In this document: piece after piece, positions 1 through 5,976 of the stretch
Layout: each line of letters begins with the position of its first letter
Numbering within the stretch: position 1 is the stretch's first letter
Assembly (NCBI GenBank): GCA_022600255.1
Contig: JAHZKU010000258.1
Coordinates: 1 to 5,976 of the forward strand
Direction of reading: 5' to 3'
Length of the DNA: 5,976 nt
DNA from: Actinomycetes bacterium
GTDB taxonomy: Bacteria > Actinomycetota > Actinomycetes > S36-B12 > GCA-2699445
Position numbers and translations under genes: made by a program
Notes under the pieces: model-generated
Databases searched by the model: none
The model's input: the letters and a program-made list of their open reading frames with translations, nothing else
Told to the model about the DNA's origin: nothing

Positions 1-1
1 G

Positions 2-1369
2 GCGGCCAAGGCTCTGGTGGAGCGTGGGATCGCCTTTGATTGGTTCGAAAAGGGCTCCATGGTTGGCGGCCTTTGGCAGATCGACAATGACAACGGCGCA
101 ACGCCGGGCTATCGGTCCCTACACTTGAACTCCTCACGTCCCCGCACCCAATACCCGTCGTTTCCCATGCCGCCCGATTGGCCGGACTACCCCTCGCATG
201 CGTTGATGGCGCAGTACTTCGAGCGCTTCGCCGAGCATTTTGGCCTGACTGAGCGCATTACATTTCAGACCCCCGTTGTGGCGGTGAGCCCCGTGCCCGG
301 CGGACCCCGACCGGGATCGCGCGGCTGGCTTGTCACCCCGCAAGGCCAGCCACCGCGTACTTATCAAGAGGTCCTGGTGTGCAACGGCCACCATCACCAA
401 CCCAGGATTCCCACCTTGCCCGGCAATTTTGCCGGCCAAACCCTGCACAGCAGCAGCTACCGCGACCCAGCCTTGTTCGCAGGTAAGGATGTGGTTGTTG
501 TGGGCGTCGGCAATTCTGGGATGGACATCGCCTGCGATGCTGTGGCCACAGCCAATCGGGTCTGGCTCGTCACCCGACACGGCGTCCATGTGCTGCCTAA
601 GTACGCCCTTTCCAAACCGATCGATCAGCTTGGCTCGCCGCTGACCGCTTACGTGCCGTTCGCGCTGGAACGTCGGATCTATGAACTGATTGTGAAGGTG
701 AGCACGGGAACTCCGGAAAGCCGGGGCATGCCCAAACCAGACCATCGACTCTTGGAAGCCCACCCCACGGTGTCGGCCGATCTTTACGATCGCGTCGGCC
801 ACGGGGACATTCAGATGAAACCCGATATCGATCGACTCGACGACGACATGGTGCACTTCGTAGACGGGTCCAGCGTGCACGCGGACGTGCTGGTTTACGC
901 CACGGGGTACGAGGTGAGCTTCCCGTTCTTTGATCAGGACGTTTGGACCGCAAACGACAACGAGTTGCCGCTGTTTCAACGGGTGGTGGCTCCGGATCGA
1001 CCTGGCCTGTACTTTATCGGCTTCGTGCAGTCTGTCGGGGCGAACATACCGCTGATGGAATACCAATCCGACTGGATCGCAGACGTCATGGCCGGCGAGG
1101 TGGTGCTGCCATCGGAGCCCGACATGCGCGCCTGGATCAGGAAGGACCGCGACCGGATGGCGAAGCGTTACGTGCGCTCCCCCCGGCACACGATGCAGGT
1201 GGACTACTGGCGCTATATCCGCGCCATGAAGGAGGCGCGAATGATGACAGCAACGGCGGACTGGAAGGCACGACTGAAGCGGCCGCTAGCGGGGCTGCTC
1301 CCCAAACCGGTGGGTGCCAAGGCCAAGCGCGCCCGGCCCGTGTCGCCGAAGAACAGAGAGTCTGCCTGA
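2..1369 (+). CDS. Flavin-containing monooxygenase (FMO family), 5'-truncated by window edge
   Basis: Cytosolic FAD/NAD(P)H-dependent monooxygenase; family members add one oxygen atom to N, S or carbonyl substrates. The frame is open from base 2, giving 455 visible residues, and it enters already inside the N-terminal FAD domain. The FAD-binding GxGxxG and the true start therefore lie left of the window, probably some 20 residues away. The GTG at 17 is internal. Visible hallmarks, numbered from base 2: FEKG..VGGLW after the first Rossmann strand (15-25); the FMO signature FxGxxxHxxxY as FAGQTLHSSSY (143-153); the NAD(P)H-binding GxGxxG as GVGNSG (168-173); and the ATGY motif (300-303). Tyr rather than Trp at the end of the signature favours FMO over classical Baeyer-Villiger enzymes. 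The last 35 residues form a Lys/Arg-rich tail. The gene overlaps the dehydrogenase start by one base, implying cotranscription. The family is secure; the substrate is unknown. Confidence 0.93.
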   Translation, partial: AAKALVERGIAFDWFEKGSMVGGLWQIDNDNGATPGYRSLHLNSSRPRTQYPSFPMPPDWPDYPSHALMAQYFERFAEHFGLTERITFQTPVVAVSPVPGGPRPGSRGWLVTPQGQPPRTYQEVLVCNGHHHQPRIPTLPGNFAGQTLHSSSYRDPALFAGKDVVVVGVGNSGMDIACDAVATANRVWLVTRHGVHVLPKYALSKPIDQLGSPLTAYVPFALERRIYELIVKVSTGTPESRGMPKPDHRLLEAHPTVSADLYDRVGHGDIQMKPDIDRLDDDMVHFVDGSSVHADVLVYATGYEVSFPFFDQDVWTANDNELPLFQRVVAPDRPGLYFIGFVQSVGANIPLMEYQSDWIADVMAGEVVLPSEPDMRAWIRKDRDRMAKRYVRSPRHTMQVDYWRYIRAMKEARMMTATADWKARLKRPLAGLLPKPVGAKAKRARPVSPKNRESA

Positions 1370-2616
1370 TGCGGGCCGTTGTCGCTGATCTGTCGACTCC
1401 GCGCTATCTCTTCACCGCCGTTGCCGGTAAGGCGCGGCCCAGCGCTGGCTGGGGTCCGGGTGGGTTGTTGTCGTTGCAGGAGTCCGTTGCAGCCCCGAAA
1501 CTGCCTGACGCGCCAGGATGGTTGCGGTTGCGTCCGGAGTTGGCGGGAATCTGCGGGAGTGACCTGTCAGTCGCCCACGCCAAATCCTCCTTCGTGCTGA
1601 GTGCCTACTACCGAGCCAGCAAGCAGATTCTGGGGCACGAGATCGTGGCCGTCGTGGCTGAGGTCGGGCCTGGGGTCACCGAGTTGGTGCCGGGAGATCG
1701 GGTCGTGGTGGATCCGGTGATTTCCTGCGCACAGCGGGGGTTCGATCCGGTCTGCCGCACGTGCGCCGGCGGCCTGCCCTACGCCTGCGAGCGATTTGAT
1801 CAACCGGGCTCAGCCGGGTGTGAGGCTCCGACGCTGGGATTTGACGCAGCCGTAGGCGGCGGTTGGGGGGAGTCGCTGGTGGCGCACGAATCCCAGTGTT
1901 ATCCCGTTGGTGATCTGGCATCACGCAGAGCGGTGTTGGCCGAACCCGCCTCCATCGGTCTGCACACGGCGCTGCAATGGCGTCGCGCGGGGGATCGTGT
2001 GGTTGTTATTGGTCCGGGGACGATCGGTCTGCTGGTGACTGCGGCGCTACGGCGGCTCCACCCCGATCTCGATATCGCGGTTGTCAGCCCCGGCGAGTTC
2101 GGAGCGGCGAAGGCGATCGAAGTTGGGGCCTCACGCACCCTGCCAGCGGGCGGGGCCGCAGTGGAGGCCCTAGCCGCGTCCGATGGTGGCCGGGTGATTC
2201 GCCCGCGGATGACTAGGACCCCAATCTTGGAACAGGGCGTTGATGCAGTATTCGATTGCGTCGGGCTCAGTGAGACGATCGATTTGGCAACGCACTTGTT
2301 GCGCCCGGGCGGCACGCTCGTGCTAGCCGGTGGCGCTGGTAAGCAGTCGATGGATTGGTCGCTGGTCTGGAACCGGCAACTCACGGTGCAAGGCACCATC
2401 AACTTCGGCCCCGAACCGCAACTGTCGGGTCGTCACACGATGTCGCAAGTCGTGGAATGGCTGGCCGATCCCGCATATCCGGTCGACAACGTGGTGACAC
2501 AGACGTTGCCGCTCGCAGACTGGAAGCGGGGATTGGAACTAGCCTCGGCGGGCCCGCGTGCCAGCCAAGTGAAGGTTGCGTTACGCCCCAACCCCGACAT
2601 TGCGTTGGTGGCCTGA
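1369..2616 (+). CDS. Zinc-dependent medium-chain alcohol/polyol dehydrogenase-like protein
   Basis: A 415-residue cytosolic NAD(P)-dependent oxidoreductase of the MDR superfamily, expected to interconvert an alcohol and a ketone or aldehyde. Likely catalytic zinc ligands are C62 (in GICGSD), H90-E91 (GHE) and E192 (AEP), a pattern typical of sorbitol/threonine-dehydrogenase-like members. A structural-zinc lobe has C120, C129, C132 and C140. The Rossmann motif is GPGTIG (215-220). At the end of the next strand S240 seems to replace the Asp that usually selects NAD, so NADP use is possible (inference). The protein is longer than the usual 340-380 residues, with extra sequence before C62, in the zinc lobe and around 262-290. 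I chose the ATG at 1369 because it gives the typical MRAVV N-terminus and forms a TGATG junction with the FMO stop. A purine tract, AGAGAG (1355-1360), may be a weak ribosome site. The frame is open further upstream, but that part lies inside the FMO gene. Substrate unknown. Confidence 0.92.
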   Translation: MRAVVADLSTPRYLFTAVAGKARPSAGWGPGGLLSLQESVAAPKLPDAPGWLRLRPELAGICGSDLSVAHAKSSFVLSAYYRASKQILGHEIVAVVAEVGPGVTELVPGDRVVVDPVISCAQRGFDPVCRTCAGGLPYACERFDQPGSAGCEAPTLGFDAAVGGGWGESLVAHESQCYPVGDLASRRAVLAEPASIGLHTALQWRRAGDRVVVIGPGTIGLLVTAALRRLHPDLDIAVVSPGEFGAAKAIEVGASRTLPAGGAAVEALAASDGGRVIRPRMTRTPILEQGVDAVFDCVGLSETIDLATHLLRPGGTLVLAGGAGKQSMDWSLVWNRQLTVQGTINFGPEPQLSGRHTMSQVVEWLADPAYPVDNVVTQTLPLADWKRGLELASAGPRASQVKVALRPNPDIALVA

Positions 2617-2660
2617 GCGGCCTTCGCGCGAGACAAAGCTGTTGTTTCGTGGGCGCCTGC

Positions 2661-2714
2661 GCTGCTGGGTCTCTGTGCCTAGATCCCGATCAGCCTTGCT
2701 CCTCGTCTAGCAGC
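2661..2714. terminator. Possible bidirectional terminator hairpin between convergent genes
   Basis: In the gap between the two convergent genes, GCTGCT (2661-2666) can pair with AGCAGC (2709-2714). Inside it, GGGTCT (2667-2672) pairs with AGATCCC (2681-2687) with one bulged T and an 8-base loop. There is no T-run on either side, and the right arm carries about 21 unpaired bases, so this is weak by the usual intrinsic-terminator criteria. A smaller dyad, AGTCG-GTT-CGACT (2753-2765), lies closer to the hydrolase stop. The rest of the 183-bp gap shows no gene. Termination somewhere here is expected from the layout, but the exact site is not secure. Confidence 0.25.
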
Positions 2715-2799
2715 GGTAGAACGTCCCCGCAAGGACCGCTCGGACGATCCTGAGTCGGTTCGACTGCACTCGGCTCAAGCCAGGTGAATGGGTGATCCG

Positions 2800-4866
2800 C
2801 TACTTGGTGTTCCAGAGCTTGGTCGAGGCTTTCTTGGTCTTCCGTTCGCCCCAACCCACCGAGCTCTTGGCTTGAATCTGCACCCAATAGGGCTCGGTCT
2901 TGTCCAGGCCCTTGAACCAGCGCTTCTTCTGCTTCGTCTGCTTCCAACTGTTGAAGTTGTCCCGGTCTCCGGCTTTGCTGATGCGAACCCGGTATTTGTT
3001 GATGGTCCCGCCGCCAGTGTTCTTCGGCTTCTTCCAAGTCACGCGCAGTTCGCCCTTGGACTTGCTGTGGCCTTTCGGGGCCAACCGCACCGTGCGGACC
3101 TTGCCCGGCTTGGTCTTGTCCGCAAATGTCTTGACAGGAATACCGGCCTGGTCCAACGTCTGCGGGGTTTGCCCATCAGCATAGGCTTGCTGACCAGCTT
3201 CGGACGGATGCAGGAGACCGCCGCCGTACTGGGCGCCGTCCTGGGGAGCTCCGGCGAGCCCCGTCGAAATCCCGTTAACCCAGAACTCCATTCCGGGTGC
3301 AGTTGCACAGGCCCCGTGCTGCAGCGATTCGGTGAAGATGTCCAAAGCCACGGTGTATCCATAGAGGCTCCCGTTGCGCTTGATGAGCTGCGTTAGTCCC
3401 TTCGCAGTGAGTGGTCCCACCTCGGCCGCTGGATCCGGGCTGCCCGGCGGAACGTACTGGTCGCCTGGTTCTCCGAGGTAGGCGGAGTTGAGTGCCCAGT
3501 AGGCGTCCCAAGGCATCGCTGGTGCCTGCCCGTACGTGTCGGCGCCCATGGGTTGGGCCGGAGTGGGCTTCCAGGCGCAGTAGACCCAAGGCTCACTGCC
3601 GTTGCCAGTTTCGCCAGCCTTCTTGGCTCGGGTGATCAGACTGGGGTAGCCCGACTGGATCACCTTGGCCGGGTCATTGATGTTGAGTCTGGTGCTGTCA
3701 GTCTTGGGGTCGCCCACGGATTTGGAGGTTTGGCAGGTTCCTGCGCCCGAGGTCAGGCAAGCAGCCATCTCGTCGTAGCGGGTGGTCAGCTTTTCGAGTC
3801 GCTTGTTCGTCCAATCCCAGAGTTCGTCGCCACCGTTGTCCGCGTTGTAGCACAGATCCGCACCAGCTAGGGCGCCGACACAAGTCGCGGAGATTCCACC
3901 AAATCCGGTGTCATTCCCGCCGATGCCCACCAGTGCAACGTCGATCTTGTTTGGCCCCACGATCGCATCAAGTTGATCGATTTGAGCCGGACGAATTCCG
4001 GTGCCAGTGTTCTGTGGCGTCAGCACGCCGCCGCCGTTCGGGGACGTGCCAGCGACCTGGGCCCCGCCGCATCCAACATTGATGAAGGTGACGTTTGACC
4101 GCGGATCGGCGCTCTCCGCGGCCTGGGCGGCGCGCACGAAGCCACCCCAACGGGTGCGGGCGCAGCCGGGATCGTCAAAGGCGATCGTGGAGTTCGGGCC
4201 CGTGATCCCGTCCACGCGATAGGGCGGAAAGCCCACACCCACTGCGTAGGAATCGCCCAAGAGCGCGATCAAGACGTTCTTGACCTTGATCTTGCTCTTG
4301 ATCTTTGTCGTGCCCTTCTTATCGGTCACTTTCAACTGCAGTTTGTGGGTGCCCTCGGGCAGGTGGACGGTTGTCTTGTCAGCGCAGTTGGCCTTGGCTT
4401 TCACCACGGGGTTGGAGTAAATCTTCCAGGCGCACGCCAGTGTCCCCTCCCCGGTAGACCCGCTCCCGTCCAGTACGACCTTGTGGAGTCCGTCCGTAGG
4501 GATCTTCCCGTATTGGCCGTATTCACCAGGTCGATACGAGGCCCCCTGATAGGTGGTGTATTCAGACATCACATCATCGGGCAGACCATCTGGGGGGCCC
4601 GCAAGTTGCTGGTTGGGAAAATCCCAGCCGAACTCATCCACAATGTTGGTCGGCATGGTCCAGTCCCATTGCACGTTGGGTCCGGTTTTCGCAGTGGCCG
4701 CCGCTGACTGTCCGGCTACGGCTTCGGTGCTCACCAGCGACTGCGGCGTTGCGCCGGCGCCGTGAGCGATCGCGGGGGCGCTGAGTAGCCCAAGAGTCAC
4801 GGCCGCACCTGCGCACAAGGTCAGAGCAGACTTGCCGGGATGGAGCAGTTTGGTATTCAGGCGCAT
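2800..4866 (-). CDS. Secreted multidomain SGNH/GDSL hydrolase (PKD-like, SGNH, FN3-like)
   Basis: A 688-residue exported esterase/lipase-type enzyme. Residues 1-34 are a Sec signal peptide: basic start, hydrophobic core, cleavage likely after AIA (32-34). The Cys at 18 lacks a lipobox, so this is not a lipoprotein. A low-complexity linker follows, then an acidic, aromatic region and a PKD-like domain at about 122-197 (LDGSGST at 132-138; C145 and C161 could form a disulfide). The SGNH core starts at about 198: block I GDS with nucleophile S206, block II Gly in VGCGG (264-268), block III GGND (316-319), block V His H553 in LHPSEAG. The usual Asp three residues before this His is G550. The mature protein has ten Cys, suggesting disulfides. 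Residues from about 585 to the end look like an FN3 domain and are strongly basic. The start is ATG with GGA six bases upstream (4873-4875). The gene converges on the dehydrogenase and diverges from the transporter. Substrate unknown: lipid, ester or acylated polysaccharide. Confidence 0.9.
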   Translation of the reverse strand: MRLNTKLLHPGKSALTLCAGAAVTLGLLSAPAIAHGAGATPQSLVSTEAVAGQSAAATAKTGPNVQWDWTMPTNIVDEFGWDFPNQQLAGPPDGLPDDVMSEYTTYQGASYRPGEYGQYGKIPTDGLHKVVLDGSGSTGEGTLACAWKIYSNPVVKAKANCADKTTVHLPEGTHKLQLKVTDKKGTTKIKSKIKVKNVLIALLGDSYAVGVGFPPYRVDGITGPNSTIAFDDPGCARTRWGGFVRAAQAAESADPRSNVTFINVGCGGAQVAGTSPNGGGVLTPQNTGTGIRPAQIDQLDAIVGPNKIDVALVGIGGNDTGFGGISATCVGALAGADLCYNADNGGDELWDWTNKRLEKLTTRYDEMAACLTSGAGTCQTSKSVGDPKTDSTRLNINDPAKVIQSGYPSLITRAKKAGETGNGSEPWVYCAWKPTPAQPMGADTYGQAPAMPWDAYWALNSAYLGEPGDQYVPPGSPDPAAEVGPLTAKGLTQLIKRNGSLYGYTVALDIFTESLQHGACATAPGMEFWVNGISTGLAGAPQDGAQYGGGLLHPSEAGQQAYADGQTPQTLDQAGIPVKTFADKTKPGKVRTVRLAPKGHSKSKGELRVTWKKPKNTGGGTINKYRVRISKAGDRDNFNSWKQTKQKKRWFKGLDKTEPYWVQIQAKSSVGWGERKTKKASTKLWNTK

Positions 4867-4924
4867 GCATTGTCCAAGCGATTGCGGTCAGTTGGCAGAG
4901 TCACTTGCTCAATCGTGCAACGCC

Positions 4925-4944
4925 GTAGCCCACTAGTGGGCAAC
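4925..4944. promoter_or_regulatory. Palindromic operator candidate upstream of the hydrolase gene
   Basis: GCCCACTAGTGGGC (4928-4941) is a perfect 14-base palindrome. Beyond an A/A mismatch the symmetry continues for two more pairs (GT...AC), giving a 20-base imperfect palindrome. It lies 62-75 bases upstream of the hydrolase ATG and over 250 bases upstream of the transporter ATG. This size and position suit the operator of a dimeric repressor such as a TetR- or GntR-type protein. The regulator type is inference and no such gene is in the window. Confidence 0.5.
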
Positions 4945-5016
4945 TCGATCATTCAGGTCGACTCTGGCCCAATGTAACCCGGTTCACAGGCGGAGTCTCT
5001 GAGAAGTGACGCATTC

Positions 5017-5027
5017 GGGCATTGCCC
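5017..5027. repeat. Short odd-centred palindrome GGGCATTGCCC
   Basis: GGGCA-T-TGCCC is an 11-base palindrome around a central T, just left of the larger inverted repeat. It may be part of a composite regulatory site or may be chance in GC-rich DNA. Confidence 0.25.
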
Positions 5028-5029
5028 CG

Positions 5030-5071
5030 CCGGTGGAGCTCAGCGGCAAGTTGTGGCTTGCCCGCCACCGG
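5030..5071. repeat. Nested inverted repeat / hairpin in the transporter upstream region
   Basis: The outer arms CCGGTGG (5030-5036) and CCACCGG (5065-5071) pair perfectly over seven bases. Inside them GGCAAG (5045-5050) and CTTGCC (5057-5062) pair over six bases around the loop TTGTGG. The two stems are separated by an asymmetric internal loop of 8 and 2 bases. It ends 123 bases before the transporter ATG. It could be an operator (the inner 6-6-6 dyad has the right shape) or, if transcription starts upstream, a structured mRNA leader. No T-run follows, so a simple terminator is less likely. Confidence 0.4.
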
Positions 5072-5185
5072 TACCCGCCGCCAATAGTTCACCGAAGTTG
5101 CCGTTGATGACCGGAAGCCACGAGGCTGGCACGAGTGGCGACCTGCTGGTTGGCTGGCTAGGCTGCGAGGCACTCGCCCACCCTC

Positions 5186-5189
5186 GGAG
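5186..5189 (+). promoter_or_regulatory. Ribosome binding site of the MFS transporter
   Basis: GGAG lies five bases before the ATG at 5195. Together with an in-frame TAG at 5159-5161 it fixes that ATG as the start, rather than the next in-frame Met at codon 12. Confidence 0.65.
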
Positions 5190-5194
5190 CTCTC

Positions 5195-5976
5195 ATGTCT
5201 CAGGCCACTGCCGTTCCTGCGCCGCCGATGTCGAAGAGAGCGCGGTACTTCGCGCTAGCCGCGATGGTCTTCGTGACCTCGATGACGTTCATCGACATGA
5301 CCATCGTGACCATTGCTGCTCCTGACATCGAGAAGGAACTGGGGATCTCCGATGAGGCCCTGCAGTGGGTCATCAACGGGTACCTGCTGGGGTTGGCGGC
5401 CACCTTCGCGTTCTGGGGTCGAGTCGCCGATGTTGCCGGTCATCGCAAGATGGCCATCATCGGGACGCTCGTCTTTGTTATTGCGTCCACAATGTGCGGG
5501 TTGACTCCGGACGGTGACATCGCGAGCGCTTGGATCATTGGATTTCGGATCATCCAGGGTGTCGGGGCTGCCATGTTGTTTCCGGCTGCGTTGGCGATCG
5601 TGGTGGCGTCATTCCCAGTCTCTGAAAGAGGCCGGGCCTTGGCCATCTTCTTCGCGATCACCGGAGGTTTTACGGCGATCGGCCCGATCGCGGGTGGCTA
5701 CCTCACCGAGTGGACCTGGCGCTCCATCTTCTGGATCAACATTCCCATTGCAATCGTCGCGATCATCTTGACGGCCAAATGCCAGACCACGCTGCAACCG
5801 AAGAAAGAACCCATCGACTATCGCGGAGCCGTGATCATCATTGTCGGCATGGCCTTGTCGATCATCGGGGTGCAGCAGGCGGGTGTCTGGGGGTGGACCA
5901 GCCCATGGACAATTGGTGCGATCGTCCTAGGACTGGTGGTGCTGGCGATCTTCGTGCGGTTCGAACTCGGGGTCGA
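5195..5976 (+). CDS. MFS multidrug efflux transporter, DHA2 (EmrB/QacA) type, 3'-truncated by window edge
   Basis: Cytoplasmic-membrane proton-coupled exporter of the major facilitator superfamily; 260 residues are visible and the frame is still open at the right edge. DHA2 proteins have 14 membrane helices and about 450-550 residues, so roughly half is present. Features: a short basic N-terminus (KRAR, 14-17); TM1 with the FID..IV element and membrane Asp D34; motif A GRVADVAGHRK (75-85) between TM2 and TM3; motif B-like R118..Q121-G in TM4; motif C-like GGFTAIGPIAGG (157-168) in TM5; then TWRSIFWINIPI (174-185) leading into TM6, a hallmark of DHA2 proteins. Further hydrophobic spans at about 209-227 and 238-256 should be TM7 and TM8. 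The start is supported by GGAG five bases upstream and an in-frame stop at 5159. Substrates of this family include drugs, dyes and metabolites; the substrate here is unknown. The gene is divergent from the secreted hydrolase. Confidence 0.92.
   Translation, partial: MSQATAVPAPPMSKRARYFALAAMVFVTSMTFIDMTIVTIAAPDIEKELGISDEALQWVINGYLLGLAATFAFWGRVADVAGHRKMAIIGTLVFVIASTMCGLTPDGDIASAWIIGFRIIQGVGAAMLFPAALAIVVASFPVSERGRALAIFFAITGGFTAIGPIAGGYLTEWTWRSIFWINIPIAIVAIILTAKCQTTLQPKKEPIDYRGAVIIIVGMALSIIGVQQAGVWGWTSPWTIGAIVLGLVVLAIFVRFELGV

Larger units (their letters stand above)
4867..5194. promoter_or_regulatory. Divergent intergenic control region between hydrolase and transporter genes
   Basis: These 328 bases contain no convincing gene; short open frames here lack family features. 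Both flanking genes start at its edges and are transcribed outwards, so both promoters should lie inside. I found no -35/-10 pair that fits well: TACATT (read on the minus strand, near 4970-4975) and TAGGCT (5159-5164, plus strand) are -10-like, but neither has a good -35 at the proper distance. Several dyad symmetries are listed separately: a palindrome at 4925-4944, an 11-base palindrome at 5017-5027, and a nested inverted repeat at 5030-5071. Their density suggests regulator binding or leader-RNA structure, but no regulator gene is in view. Confidence 0.6.

Noticed and set aside
134..1189. 351-codon open frame on the minus strand opposite the monooxygenase
   Set aside because: The translation shows no recognisable domain, is rich in His, Arg and Gly as expected for the antisense of a GC-rich gene, and lies wholly opposite a gene with complete FMO motifs.
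943..1368. In-frame upstream extension of the dehydrogenase from an earlier start
   Set aside because: The extension lies inside the FMO coding region in another frame and has Arg/Gly-rich shadow composition. The MDR N-terminus MRAVV starts exactly at 1369.
1899..2402. 167-codon open frame on the minus strand opposite the dehydrogenase
   Set aside because: Ser/Pro/Thr-rich antisense composition with no family features; the opposite strand encodes the Rossmann domain.
2745..2785. GGTTCGACTGC resembling a tRNA T-arm in the convergent gap
   Set aside because: The stem that would flank the TTCGA loop does not pair and no acceptor, D or anticodon arms can be found nearby.
2788..3396. 202-codon plus-strand open frame over the 3' end of the hydrolase gene
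   Set aside because: It lies opposite the FN3-like and block V coding region, which has clear domain patterns. Its Leu/Gly-rich translation matches no family I recognise.
4285..4305. Repeated CTTGATCTT with 12-base spacing
   Set aside because: It is explained by the coding sequence for the Lys/Ile-rich strand KIKSKIKVK at the end of the PKD-like domain.
4634..4870. Alternative ATG four bases upstream of the hydrolase start, in another frame
   Set aside because: Its 78-residue product is Arg-rich without features, while the ATG at 4866 yields a proper signal peptide and the full enzyme.

Overview
The window looks like chromosomal DNA from a moderately high-GC Gram-positive bacterium, most likely an actinomycete. 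I base this on GC-rich codon choice in all four genes, a secreted PKD/SGNH/FN3 hydrolase of the type common in Actinomycetota, and the QacA/EmrB-type transporter. No rRNA, tRNA, CRISPR array, transposase, integrase or phage gene is visible, so species and replicon cannot be told from the sequence.

Layout from left to right. (1) A flavin-containing monooxygenase (FMO), cut at its 5' end by the window edge, runs to 1369 on the + strand. (2) A zinc-dependent medium-chain dehydrogenase (1369-2616, +) starts on the last base of the FMO stop codon (TGATG), so the two form a translationally coupled operon. (3) A 183-bp gap separates these from a convergent gene and holds at most a weak bidirectional terminator. 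(4) A large secreted SGNH/GDSL hydrolase (2800-4866, -) has a signal peptide, a PKD-like domain, the SGNH core and a very basic FN3-like C-terminus. (5) A 328-bp divergent intergenic region carries several dyad symmetries: a perfect 14-bp palindrome near the hydrolase, an 11-bp palindrome, and a nested hairpin nearer the transporter. (6) A 14-TM-type (DHA2, EmrB/QacA) MFS efflux transporter begins at 5195 (+) and runs off the right edge.

How they may work together. The FMO/dehydrogenase pair is a redox unit: a dehydrogenase could interconvert an alcohol and a carbonyl, and a flavoprotein could oxygenate a carbonyl or a heteroatom substrate. The substrate cannot be read from the sequence. The secreted hydrolase and the transporter share a divergent control region and may respond to the same regulator, but no regulator gene lies in the window. 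Nothing here clearly forms a previously undescribed system. The most useful leads are the missing Asp of the DxxH motif in the hydrolase, its strongly cationic C-terminal domain, and the palindromes in the divergent promoter region.
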